Assembly (NCBI RefSeq): GCF_001684975.1
Contig: NZ_MAYH01000050.1
Span: forward strand, 124,001 to 188,000
DNA from: Chryseobacterium artocarpi
Lineage (GTDB): Bacteria; Bacteroidota; Bacteroidia; Flavobacteriales; Weeksellaceae
Length of the DNA stretch: 64,000 bases
Reading direction: 5' to 3'
This document shows positions 50,256-57,725 of the stretch, one piece after another. The translations under genes were made by a program, and so were the position numbers. Each line of letters starts with the position of its first letter. The first letter of the stretch is position 1. The notes under the pieces were generated by a model. That model ran no database searches. It saw only the letters and a program-made list of their open reading frames with translations, and was not told the origin of the DNA.

Positions 50256-50732
50256 ATGAAGAGACTCATCCTCGTAAGACATGCAAAAAGCGACTGGCCG
50301 GAAGAAACGGAGGACTTTGACAGACCCTTGGCAGACAAAGGACTGGAGGATGCTATGAACATGTCCAGATTCCTGAAAAATAATAATATTTCCATTGATC
50401 ATTTTGTATCAAGCCCGGCAGTACGTGCTTTGAATACCTGTAAAATTTTTAATCAGACCTATCAGCTGAACTGCTCTACTGATGAAAAACTTTATAATCC
50501 TTCGGAAAGCAATTTTGAATCTGTAATCTATGACCTGGATGATAATTTGAGCTCAGTTGCTCTTTTCTCTCATAATAATGGAATTTCCAATTTTGCTAAT
50601 TCTATTTCTGAGGATATTTTTCATTTTCCGACGTGTGGTGTAGCCGGTTTTGAAGTAGACTGCAATTCCTGGGCTGAATTTGACGGAGCCAGAAAAAAAC
50701 TCCTTTTCTTTTATGAGCCAGGGAAAATCTAG
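50256..50732 (+). CDS. SixA-like histidine phosphatase
   Basis: A 158-residue protein. KRLILVRHAKSDWPEE contains the catalytic RHG-type His (RHA), FVSSPAVRALNTC is the second motif, and ALFSHNNGISNF holds the second catalytic His. It belongs to the SixA branch of histidine phosphatases, which remove phosphate from HPt-domain proteins in E. coli; the target here is unknown. It overlaps the archaemetzincin-like gene by 20 bases at its 3' end. Confidence 0.9.
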   Translation: MKRLILVRHAKSDWPEETEDFDRPLADKGLEDAMNMSRFLKNNNISIDHFVSSPAVRALNTCKIFNQTYQLNCSTDEKLYNPSESNFESVIYDLDDNLSSVALFSHNNGISNFANSISEDIFHFPTCGVAGFEVDCNSWAEFDGARKKLLFFYEPGKI

Positions 50733-51597
50733 TTTCACTACAATTATATTTTATGCTATAATTTTTACTTTCTTTTCATGTCAGAAAAAGGAAAGAACTT
50801 ATTTTGAAACGATTGCACTCAATGATGTAAAACTATCCAATCCAAAACCAGGAAGCTGGAGGTATGATCATGATGAAAAATTCCAAAAGTTTGAGGACTT
50901 TCAAAAGGTAAAGAAAATAAAACCTGAAACAGGAAAAAATATAATTTACCTTCAACCCATAGGAGAGTTTAGCAATCTTCAGAAAAACGAGATCAAACTT
51001 ACACAGGAATATTTAAAAATATATTTCCAGTTAGAAACGAAAATTTTACCAACGTTATCTAATAGTATTTTTCCTAAATCTATAAGAAGGATAAAAGATG
51101 AGCATGAGCAAATATTGGCTGGATATGTATTGGACAGTATTCTGATGAAAAGAAAGCCAAAAGATGCTGTCGTATTAATGGGAATTACAGAAAAAGATTT
51201 ATTTCCAAGACCAGAATGGAACTATGTGTTCGGACTTGCCTCTTATGAGAATGGCGTGGGTGTAACATCTATATACCGATTTTCAAATGGTAGCTTAACT
51301 GAATCCAATTTTAATAAAAGCCTTATCAGATTAATGAAAATAGGTTCTCATGAAATTGGGCATATGTTTGGAATCAGTCATTGCCTTAATGCCAACTGCG
51401 TAATGAATGGAACCAATACCCTTCAGGAAACAGACTTTCATTATGCAAGAGCATGCTCACTCTGCCAAAGAAAACTGAATTCAAGTATTCCTTATGATAA
51501 TAAAAAACGTTTACTTGAACTAAAAAGTTTTTTTGAAAAACATCACCTCAATTCTGAAATTTCACGTGCTGAACAGGATCTTAACCTCGTTCAGTAA
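50713..51597 (+). CDS. archaemetzincin-like zinc protease, lipoprotein
   Basis: A 294-residue lipoprotein. From the ATG at 50713 the signal reads SSFTTIIFYAIIFTFFSC (Cys near 22); an earlier TTG at 50680 would lie deep inside sixA. The zinc site begins at H213: HEIGHMFGISHC, CVM and then CSLC match the archaemetzincin pattern (HExxHxxGxxHC, four residues, CxM, then CxxC). Family members are metalloproteases of uncertain substrate, mostly archaeal and vertebrate; bacterial members are fewer. The start overlaps sixA by 20 bases and translation is probably coupled. It should act in the periplasm or at the surface. Confidence 0.88.
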   Translation: MSQGKSSFTTIIFYAIIFTFFSCQKKERTYFETIALNDVKLSNPKPGSWRYDHDEKFQKFEDFQKVKKIKPETGKNIIYLQPIGEFSNLQKNEIKLTQEYLKIYFQLETKILPTLSNSIFPKSIRRIKDEHEQILAGYVLDSILMKRKPKDAVVLMGITEKDLFPRPEWNYVFGLASYENGVGVTSIYRFSNGSLTESNFNKSLIRLMKIGSHEIGHMFGISHCLNANCVMNGTNTLQETDFHYARACSLCQRKLNSSIPYDNKKRLLELKSFFEKHHLNSEISRAEQDLNLVQ

Positions 51598-51621
51598 ACC
51601 AAATTTTATTTTACAAACCCA

Positions 51622-51674
51622 TATTCCCCTCCTTCGGAGGGGTGGCAAAAAATATATTTTTTGACGGGGTGGTT
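51622..51674. repeat. REP-like element: C/G hairpin plus downstream GACGGGGTGG
   Basis: CCCCTCC, loop TTC and GGAGGGG form a tight hairpin, followed by GTGG, an AT-rich stretch and TTTTTGACGGGGTGGTT. I recall this wording as an intergenic repeat in Chryseobacterium genomes. Confidence 0.55.
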
Positions 51675-51685
51675 CACTTCAGTTT

Positions 51686-51748
51686 CGGCTAAAGCCAATT
51701 GATTATAATTTTTATTTGATAACGGGCTAAATCCCGTTCCTATTGATA
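51686..51748. repeat. REP-like element with two short hairpins
   Basis: GGCTAAAGCC is followed by an AT-rich stretch and then AACGGGCTAAATCCCGTT, an inverted repeat with a six-base loop. It seems to be a recurrent intergenic element of these genera, lying next to the previous one. Confidence 0.5.
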
Positions 51749-51806
51749 CAATTTATATATAATTTTTTGCCATAAAATTTCTCATCATCTGTGAACATCA
51801 CAAAAA

Positions 51807-51830
51807 AAGAACGGACTTGTGTCCGTTCTT
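51807..51830. terminator. bidirectional terminator between convergent genes
   Basis: AAGAACGGAC, loop TTGT and GTCCGTTCTT pair perfectly over ten positions, with an A run on the left and AT-rich sequence on the right, between the protease gene and the serine hydrolase gene. Confidence 0.85.
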
Positions 51831-51866
51831 CATAAAGTATATTTTGTTATTCCAATTTTTGCATTT

Positions 51867-53411
51867 TTATTTCCTTCTCAGATCCAGATCATCAAAATCA
51901 AAACTGAAATCCGTAACATCTGAAATTGCTTTCAACCTTGCAGATTGAGCTTTTCCGTTCTCATCAAAATCGAAGATAATGTAAGCATCGGCATCATAAC
52001 TTCTGTCGTCCCACTTAATGATGAATGAATTATTAGAATAAGGAAGCAATTCTCCTTTTAATCTCGGTGAATTTTTACATGAAATTCTGTAAGTATTTCC
52101 CTGTTGTGCTATATCAACATCTCCAAACCAGGTATCATTGTAGGTTCCAGTAAACTGTTCAGCTTTTGGCTGAAGCCCTTTCTCTTTCTTAAATGTTTCA
52201 GATTTTGTAAATGCTTCTTTCTTTTGTTTATCATAGTCAGCATTTATTTTAGTCATTCTGTCTCCATATGTTTTCAGCCAGTTTCTATCTGCTACTCCAA
52301 GATAAGAATCTTTAACTGTATTCGTAATGGTATTGAATGCTGCTCCTGACTGTTGATTCGTTAATACCACAATCCCCAATTTAAGATCAGGAATTAAAGT
52401 AAACTGAGTAACAGTTCCTATTAATCCTCCTGTATGCTGTACTTGTTTATGTCCTTTTACATCGCTAAGGAACCAGCCTAGACCATATCCGTAGAAACTT
52501 GTATCATATGGATTTTTTGCCGCAACTCTATCCGGAATCTGCAAGCTCCAAAGCTGTTGAACATTCTTATCTGAAACTAATTTTTTGCCGTCTTTGGTTG
52601 TAAAATTATTCAACAGACATTCTGCCCAGGTTGTCATATCTTTGATATTACTCATTATTCCGCCCGCTGCATTGGCTGTTTCGTTCCAGTCGTGAGGTAC
52701 AGCAATTGCTTTTCCGTCTACCGGAGCATGAGCATCAATTTTATTGGCTGCATTTTTAGCTCTGTTGTAGCTTCCAAAACTCGATGTCATTCCTACAGGC
52801 TTCATAATTTTCTGTTCGATAAATTCAGCCCAAGTCAAACCGGAAATTCTGTGGATAACTTCTCCGGCAACGATAAACATAATATTATTATAATCTAAAG
52901 TCGTTCTGAAAGGGTTTTCCGGTTTCAGATACCTTACATTGTGAACAATATCATTAACACTTAAGTTTCCGCCTTCAGGAAAAAACATAAGATCTCCTTG
53001 TCCTAATCCTAGCCCTGCCCTATGTGTAATAAGGTCCTTTACCGTTACATTTTGGGAAACATAGGGATCATACATCTGGAATTCAGGAATATATTTTGAA
53101 ACTTTATCATCCCAGTTCAACTTTCCTTCATCTGCAAGAATTGCCAATGCCACACACGTAAACCCTTTTGAATTGGAAGCAATTCCCACAAGCGTATTAT
53201 CATCCATTGCCTGTTTTGTAGTAAGAGAACGTACTCCAAAGCCTTTAGAATAGGTTACTTTACCATCTTTTACAATTCCTACTGACATTCCGGGAACATC
53301 AAAAGTTTTCAGAGTATTTTGGATCAATTCATCCAGTTTTTTTTCTTCAACCTGAGCATTTGCTATTCCTACGGTTAAAAGAAACATGAAAAAAGAAAGT
53401 TTCTGCTTCAT
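51867..53411 (-). CDS. secreted serine hydrolase, class C beta-lactamase fold
   Basis: A 514-residue protein with signal MKQKLSFFMFLLTVGIANAQ. The catalytic SxxK is S79-N-S-K82 (GIASNSKGF); a YxN appears in LDYNNIMF and HTGG in VQHTGGLIG. Residues ~30-360 form the beta-lactamase/esterase domain. The C-terminal ~140 residues form a separate beta domain of the DUF3471 type. Family members include esterases, peptidases and AmpC-like enzymes; with this architecture a peptidase or esterase is more likely than resistance, but the sequence does not decide. It has its own -7 box. Confidence 0.88.
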   Translation of the reverse strand: MKQKLSFFMFLLTVGIANAQVEEKKLDELIQNTLKTFDVPGMSVGIVKDGKVTYSKGFGVRSLTTKQAMDDNTLVGIASNSKGFTCVALAILADEGKLNWDDKVSKYIPEFQMYDPYVSQNVTVKDLITHRAGLGLGQGDLMFFPEGGNLSVNDIVHNVRYLKPENPFRTTLDYNNIMFIVAGEVIHRISGLTWAEFIEQKIMKPVGMTSSFGSYNRAKNAANKIDAHAPVDGKAIAVPHDWNETANAAGGIMSNIKDMTTWAECLLNNFTTKDGKKLVSDKNVQQLWSLQIPDRVAAKNPYDTSFYGYGLGWFLSDVKGHKQVQHTGGLIGTVTQFTLIPDLKLGIVVLTNQQSGAAFNTITNTVKDSYLGVADRNWLKTYGDRMTKINADYDKQKKEAFTKSETFKKEKGLQPKAEQFTGTYNDTWFGDVDIAQQGNTYRISCKNSPRLKGELLPYSNNSFIIKWDDRSYDADAYIIFDFDENGKAQSARLKAISDVTDFSFDFDDLDLRRK

Positions 53412-53427
53412 TACTTTTTAATTTTCC

Positions 53428-53435
53428 CAAATTTA
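53428..53435 (-). promoter_or_regulatory. -7 box of the serine hydrolase gene
   Basis: CAAATTTA on plus reads TAAATTTG on minus, 16 bases before the ATG at 53411. Confidence 0.6.
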
Positions 53436-53507
53436 GTAAATATTGATGATCTTAATTTTGCCAATCGTAAAAGTTTACCTACATTTCCTGTCAATCGTTT
53501 ATTTTCT

Positions 53508-53972
53508 ATGAAAAAACCTATGTATGCCGTCCTGTTCTCTATTTTTTCAATCGGTTTTGTTAAAAGCCAGGACAGAACGTCTAATCCTCTTCTTCTACAA
53601 AACTGGAAACTTAATAAACTAGACACTTATATTTACACGTATGAAGTACAGGATTCGTTTGATACAAAAACTCCAGGTATAAAATTTAATAAAAACGGTA
53701 AAGTTACAGGCAATCTAAGCAAAGCCACCAGTGGATATGACATTAAAACTGATTTGCCTAGCAAAACACCCAAACCCGAACGTTATCTTGGCAGCTGGAA
53801 AAAAGTTTCAGATTCTACAATTGCAATTTCATTCTCGTCAAATACAAGTATGACCGGGACTTTTATTATTTCAAAACTGAACAGTCATGAACTGAAATTA
53901 AAGAAAGTTTTCAGTGCAGATATTGAAAAAAAACTTGATTCTATACGCAGAACGAAAGATATTTCTTACTAA
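53508..53972 (+). CDS. secreted lipocalin-like hypothetical protein
   Basis: A 154-residue protein with a signal peptide (MKKPMYAVLFSIFSIGFVKSQ). The mature part starts with LLQNWKLNKLD and continues with strands such as GIKFNKNGKVTGN, LGSWKKVSDSTIAISF and TGTFIISKLNSHELKLKK, the layout of short lipocalin-like domains of Bacteroidetes. No binding or catalytic residues are evident. It is divergent from the serine hydrolase gene with a 96-base gap. Confidence 0.68.
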   Translation: MKKPMYAVLFSIFSIGFVKSQDRTSNPLLLQNWKLNKLDTYIYTYEVQDSFDTKTPGIKFNKNGKVTGNLSKATSGYDIKTDLPSKTPKPERYLGSWKKVSDSTIAISFSSNTSMTGTFIISKLNSHELKLKKVFSADIEKKLDSIRRTKDISY

Positions 53973-54034
53973 TTTTTTTAAAGACTTCTTCAACTTCCTT
54001 AATTGTCAAAAAATATTTTTTGTCAAAGCTTCGC

Positions 54035-54042
54035 TATATTTG
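54035..54042 (+). promoter_or_regulatory. -7 box of the YfcE-like gene
   Basis: TATATTTG fits TAnnTTTG. It ends 11 bases before an in-frame GTG at 54054 and 59 bases before the preferred ATG at 54102. Confidence 0.45.
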
Positions 54043-54101
54043 CAATCTGAAAAGTGGCAATAAAGATTATTACCAATCAACCCAATATTACTGAAACGCT
54101 C

Positions 54102-54599
54102 ATGACAAAAATTCTTCTCCTTTCTGATTCTCATTCTTATATTGATGAAAGAATCCTGGAATATGCTTCTCAGGCTGATGAAATCTGGCATTGTGGAGAC
54201 TTTGGAAGTGTAGATGTGATTGAACAGCTTGAAAAGATTAAACCTTTAAAAGGAGTTTACGGAAATATTGATAATGCAAAAATACGTGCTGAGTTTCCGG
54301 AGGTCAACCGTTTTATTTGTGAAAACCTTGAAGTGTTGATGATTCACATCGGAGGATATCCAGGAAAATATACACCTTTAACGAAAAAGGAAATTGCTGA
54401 AAAATCTCCGAAGTTATTTATTTCCGGACATTCTCATATTTTAAAGGCTATGTATGATGAAAAAAACAGTCTGTTACACCTAAACCCCGGAGCTTGTGGA
54501 AAGCAGGGATGGCATAAAGTGAGAACGATGATGCGTTTTGTAGTGGATGGCGAGGAAATAAAGGATCTTGAGGTAATAGAATTGGGACCGAGAGTATAA
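54102..54599 (+). CDS. YfcE/MJ0936-type metallophosphoesterase
   Basis: A 165-residue protein. TKILLLSDSHSYIDERI, WHCGDFGSVD, VYGNIDNA, MIHIGGYPG and ISGHSHILK are the metal-binding motifs of the small YfcE/YmdB-like phosphodiesterases. They hydrolyse cyclic or bis-nucleotide phosphodiesters in vitro. The ATG at 54102 was chosen over a GTG at 54054, which adds 16 residues absent from the fold. The Smr gene follows after 45 bases. Confidence 0.9.
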   Translation: MTKILLLSDSHSYIDERILEYASQADEIWHCGDFGSVDVIEQLEKIKPLKGVYGNIDNAKIRAEFPEVNRFICENLEVLMIHIGGYPGKYTPLTKKEIAEKSPKLFISGHSHILKAMYDEKNSLLHLNPGACGKQGWHKVRTMMRFVVDGEEIKDLEVIELGPRV

Positions 54600-54644
54600 A
54601 TAAAGCAATATGACTGATCAATAAAAAGCATTCGTTAAAAAAAT

Positions 54645-55139
54645 ATGAAAATTGGGGATACAGTTTCTGTAGTAGATGAAGATTTAAGCGGAGTGGTAAC
54701 TTCCGTGAAAGGAAATATTGTGGTTTTTAAGGACGAATACGGATTTACTCATCAATATCCGAAAGAAAAGCTGGTTCCCAAGAATGTTGATTTCTACGAA
54801 AACATAAGAATAGAAAGAAAAGCCGAGCCTAAAAAGATCATTTCAAAAAAACATCAGAAAAATCATTTGGTTTTGGATCTTCATTTTCATAATTTGGTAA
54901 AGAATCCTAATGACTATGATAGCTTTGAAAGATTATTTATTCAAAAGGAAAAACTGATTGAAGTCATTGAGTTCTGCCGAAAGAATAATCTGAAAAGGCT
55001 GGAGATCGTTCACGGAATTGGTGATGGTACGCTTCAGAGAATGGTTAGGGATGTATTGGAAAGCCAGGTCAATATTGATTTTTATAATAAGGAAATACTT
55101 CACCATCAATCGGGTGCGGTAATGGTAGAATTTCACTAA
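54645..55139 (+). CDS. Smr-domain protein
   Basis: A 164-residue protein. An N-terminal KOW/SH3-like part (about 1-45, IGDTVSVVDEDLSGVVTSVK) is followed by a basic linker and an Smr domain (about 75-164) with LDLHFHNL, LEIVHGIGDGTL and the end HHQSGAVMVEF. Smr domains act as endonucleases on RNA or DNA; stand-alone forms in bacteria rescue stalled ribosomes or process nucleic acid. MutS2 parts are missing. The promoter of the next unit lies across its stop codon. Confidence 0.87.
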   Translation: MKIGDTVSVVDEDLSGVVTSVKGNIVVFKDEYGFTHQYPKEKLVPKNVDFYENIRIERKAEPKKIISKKHQKNHLVLDLHFHNLVKNPNDYDSFERLFIQKEKLIEVIEFCRKNNLKRLEIVHGIGDGTLQRMVRDVLESQVNIDFYNKEILHHQSGAVMVEFH

Positions 55140-55144
55140 ATTTG
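55137..55144 (+). promoter_or_regulatory. -7 box of DUF3822-rsmD
   Basis: TAAATTTG matches the consensus, overlaps the Smr stop codon and lies 13 bases before the DUF3822 ATG. Confidence 0.5.
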
Positions 55145-55157
55145 CAGGAACAGAAAT

Positions 55158-55874
55158 ATGAACGTACTTAATTTACTTTTTACCAAAGACGGATTGATCT
55201 ATCAGATTGTTAAAAACAAAAGCATTCTGGAAGAGAAATCTTATTTTGTGACTGAAGAAACACCCGCTAACCTAATTGAGGAACAGCTGGATGAAGTTCT
55301 TATCAAGCAACGCTTTGATGAAATTCAGGTGATCTCCGCACTGAATCATTTTACCCTGATGCCAGAAGGTTTTTCTGAGCATGATGCCGGATTTGACTTA
55401 ATTTCTTTCAATGCTCCGGCTGATAGAGAGAAAGAGGAACTGATGTTATCCATCAACAAAAAATTTAATATTCAGTTTTATTATACTTTCCCAAAAAACT
55501 ATTACAAGAAGATCAAGGAACTTGCTATCCCGGTACATTTTAATTTTTCCGGAGAAAAGTTTCTGAGCTCTCTCAATAATAAAAATAATAAGGAAATTCA
55601 CATTAACCTTTATCATAATCAATGTGAGTTTTTTGCCATAGACAACAAAAAGATTATTCTTTACAACAACCTGGATGTGAATTCTGAAGTTGATTTCCTT
55701 TACTTTGTGATGTTTACACTGAGCAAGATCGGTTTTGGAATCAATGAAACAAGTTTCTATGCTTATGGAGAAACTACAGAGAATGAAACATTCATTTCCG
55801 AACTTCAAAAGTTTGTAAAGAATCTAAAAATTGTTTTTGACAATATTCCTAATAAGAATTTTATACTTAATTAG
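55158..55874 (+). CDS. DUF3822-family protein
   Basis: A 238-residue protein. The family is recognised from its ASKHA-like layout and constant position just before rsmD in Bacteroidetes. Visible landmarks are the start MNVLNLLFTKDGLIYQIVKN, SALNHFTLMPEGFSEHDAGF, EIHINLYHNQCEFFAIDN and DFLYFVMFTLSKIGFG. The fold resembles type II/IV pilus PilM-like ATPases without clear nucleotide motifs. No role is established. rsmD follows after 67 bases on the same strand. Confidence 0.8.
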   Translation: MNVLNLLFTKDGLIYQIVKNKSILEEKSYFVTEETPANLIEEQLDEVLIKQRFDEIQVISALNHFTLMPEGFSEHDAGFDLISFNAPADREKEELMLSINKKFNIQFYYTFPKNYYKKIKELAIPVHFNFSGEKFLSSLNNKNNKEIHINLYHNQCEFFAIDNKKIILYNNLDVNSEVDFLYFVMFTLSKIGFGINETSFYAYGETTENETFISELQKFVKNLKIVFDNIPNKNFILN

Positions 55875-55941
55875 ATTGTAGGCTACAGCTTATCTTAATG
55901 ATCTGCTTCCTATAATCTAGTCCCTAAACCCTAACAAAAAT

Positions 55942-56514
55942 ATGTTCAGAATAATATCCGGCAAATGGAAAGCCAAAAAAATTGCCGCTCCCAAAAACTT
56001 TGATGTAAGACCTACAACGGATTTTGCCAAGGAAGCTTTATTCAGTATTTTGGAAAACAAATACGATATGCAATCCATTTCAGTATTGGATCTTTTTGCA
56101 GGAATCGGTTCTATTACTTTGGAGTTTGCTTCCAGAGGATGTCAGAATATAACTTCTGTAGAGATGAATCCAAAACATACTGCTTTCATCAATTCTACAG
56201 CATCCGAATTGGATATGGCTCTTCAGATCAATGTACAGAGAGGCGATGTATTTGATTGGCTTAAAAAGTTCAGAAACAAAAAATCCTTTGAGATTGTTTT
56301 TTCTGATGCTCCTTTTGAAATGGAAGAAAAGAAATATTACGAGCTAATTTCCTTAGTTTTAAATAACAAATACTTAAAGGAAAATGGAGTTCTTATTGTA
56401 GAACATCAAAGCCGTATGAAACTTGAGCATCCAAATTTAGTAGACACCAGAAAATACGGAAACGTAAGTTTCAGTTTTTTTGAACCCAATAAAGAAGATA
56501 ATCAGGAACTTTAG
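55942..56514 (+). CDS. rsmD: 16S rRNA (guanine966-N2)-methyltransferase
   Basis: A 190-residue RsmD. FRIISGKWKAKKIAAP, VRPTTDFAKEALFSIL and VLDLFAGIGSITLEFASRG are standard (the last binds SAM). The catalytic motif, usually DPPF/Y, reads SDAPFEM here, with Ala for the first Pro. It methylates G966 of 16S rRNA during small-subunit assembly. The stop codon overlaps that of the convergent HxlR gene by four bases. Confidence 0.93.
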   Translation: MFRIISGKWKAKKIAAPKNFDVRPTTDFAKEALFSILENKYDMQSISVLDLFAGIGSITLEFASRGCQNITSVEMNPKHTAFINSTASELDMALQINVQRGDVFDWLKKFRNKKSFEIVFSDAPFEMEEKKYYELISLVLNNKYLKENGVLIVEHQSRMKLEHPNLVDTRKYGNVSFSFFEPNKEDNQEL

Positions 56515-56858
56515 TTCTTGATTATTTTTTTTGAATTTGCAGGAGCTGCAATTCCCCACTGGGTAATAGCTTCCAATACCGGGAGCAATGTTTTTCCAAA
56601 ATCCGTTAAAGTATATTCTACCATCAAAGGAGGTTTTTCTGTATATACTTTTCTGTCTATAATATTATCTTCTTCCAGTTGTTTAAGCTGAAGACTCAAT
56701 GTCCTTTCCGTAATTGTAGGAATAACTTTCCTCAATTCATTATATCTTTTTGCACCATTGATAAGATGGTGCAAAATTACTGCCTTCCATTTTCCTCCTA
56801 TGAACCTCATGGTTACACTTGTGCAGCATGGGTAAGATTTGTTGTCTATGATATACAT
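56511..56858 (-). CDS. HxlR-family transcriptional regulator
   Basis: A 115-residue winged-helix regulator. CTSVTMRFIGGKWKAVILHH begins the DNA-binding part, KRYNELRKVIPTITERTLSL is the recognition helix, and EDNIIDRKVYTEKPPLMVEY forms the wing. HxlR proteins sense electrophiles, quinones or redox state, often with a Cys near the N-terminus; here C12 and C13 in PCCTSV. It is divergent from a nitroreductase gene and shares with it an 84-base region that holds two facing promoters and a matched inverted repeat. Confidence 0.93.
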   Translation of the reverse strand: MYIIDNKSYPCCTSVTMRFIGGKWKAVILHHLINGAKRYNELRKVIPTITERTLSLQLKQLEEDNIIDRKVYTEKPPLMVEYTLTDFGKTLLPVLEAITQWGIAAPANSKKIIKN

Positions 56859-56870
56859 TTTTATACTATC
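56859..56870. promoter_or_regulatory. left half of HxlR operator pair
   Basis: TTTTATACTATC, directly beside the HxlR ATG, is the exact reverse complement of GATAGTATAAAA at 56929-56940 beside the nitroreductase ATG. Confidence 0.65.
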
Positions 56871-56887
56871 CTTTTTTACCGTTATTG

Positions 56888-56895
56888 CAAAGTTA
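56888..56895 (-). promoter_or_regulatory. -7 box of hxlR
   Basis: CAAAGTTA on plus reads TAACTTTG on minus, 29 bases before the HxlR ATG. Confidence 0.6.
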
Positions 56896-56907
56896 ACAAA
56901 CTTAAAT

Positions 56908-56915
56908 TAATTTTG
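56908..56915 (+). promoter_or_regulatory. -7 box of the nitroreductase gene
   Basis: TAATTTTG fits TAnnTTTG and lies 27 bases before the nitroreductase ATG; the right operator half comes 13 bases downstream. Confidence 0.6.
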
Positions 56916-56928
56916 TAACTATAAAAAT

Positions 56929-56940
56929 GATAGTATAAAA
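56929..56940. promoter_or_regulatory. right half of HxlR operator pair
   Basis: GATAGTATAAAA is complementary to 56859-56870. It is also part of a smaller dyad, ACTAT, seven bases, ATAGT (56918-56934), of the size bound by HxlR dimers. Confidence 0.65.
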
Positions 56941-56942
56941 TT

Positions 56943-57542
56943 ATGAACTTTTTAGACAAAATGAAAACAAGGTATACTGTGAAAAAGTATAACCCACAAG
57001 GAAACATCAATGAAGAACAAATTTCTCAACTGAAAGAAATTCTGAACCTTAGTCCTTCTTCCATCAATAGCCAACCATGGAATTTTATCTTTGTAAATCG
57101 TGGTGAACTGAAGGATCAGCTCGCAGAAGTTTCTTTCATCAATAAAGAGAAAGTATTGGATTGCAGCCATCTCATTATATTCCAAGTTCTTAAAAATCCT
57201 GAAGATTTTGAAAAACAAATTGAAGAAAACTTACCGGAAGGCGCTGTTAATTATTACAAAACAAGAGTAAAACCTAAAGGTAATGAGTCTGTAAAATCAT
57301 GGCTTGGACATCAGGTGTATTTATCACTGGGAGTACTTCTTTCTGCTTGTGCTGACATGGGCATAGATTCTACTCCTATGGAAGGAATAGAGCCGGAACA
57401 ATATGATGAAATCCTGAAAAATGACAAGTATGAAACGTTATTTGCTGTAGCAATCGGAGAGAAATTAGATTCTGATGCTAATCAACCGAAATTCAACCCA
57501 AAATCAAGATTGAAAGCTGAGAAAGTAATCTTGGAAGTATAG
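56943..57542 (+). CDS. nitroreductase-family NAD(P)H oxidoreductase
   Basis: A 199-residue flavoenzyme of the NfsB type. MKTRYTVKKYNPQGN is the FMN-phosphate segment, LSPSSINSQPWNFIFVN follows, and VYLSLGVLLSACADMGIDST with PMEGIEPEQYDEIL are conserved. It reduces nitro compounds or quinones with FMN. The divergent HxlR regulator next to it is a usual pairing, giving induction by electrophiles or quinones. Substrate cannot be read. Confidence 0.93.
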   Translation: MNFLDKMKTRYTVKKYNPQGNINEEQISQLKEILNLSPSSINSQPWNFIFVNRGELKDQLAEVSFINKEKVLDCSHLIIFQVLKNPEDFEKQIEENLPEGAVNYYKTRVKPKGNESVKSWLGHQVYLSLGVLLSACADMGIDSTPMEGIEPEQYDEILKNDKYETLFAVAIGEKLDSDANQPKFNPKSRLKAEKVILEV

Positions 57543-57692
57543 TTTTTTAAACACAAATTGCACGAATTCTCTCACAAATAGTCACAAATATCTATGAGAT
57601 CTGTGGAAAATAAAAACTTATACCTTCTGCATAATTTGCGTGTTGATGTTTTTGAGATTGTTTAGCTTCACTCGCAATGACAAAGGAAAGAA

Positions 57693-57723
57693 AAAAGTCT
57701 GCCTCGATTCGAAGCAGACTTTT
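57693..57723. terminator. terminator of murI
   Basis: AAAAGTCTGC and GCAGACTTTT pair around an 11-base loop that contains a further small dyad (TCGATTCGA), with A and T runs outside. Confidence 0.85.
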
Positions 57724-57725
57724 AT

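Noticed and set aside
57600..57692. TTTAGCTTCACTCGCAATGA sequence looking like a mobile-element border
   Set aside because: It resembles a common intergenic motif but has no inverted repeats or duplication around it; only one copy is seen in this window.
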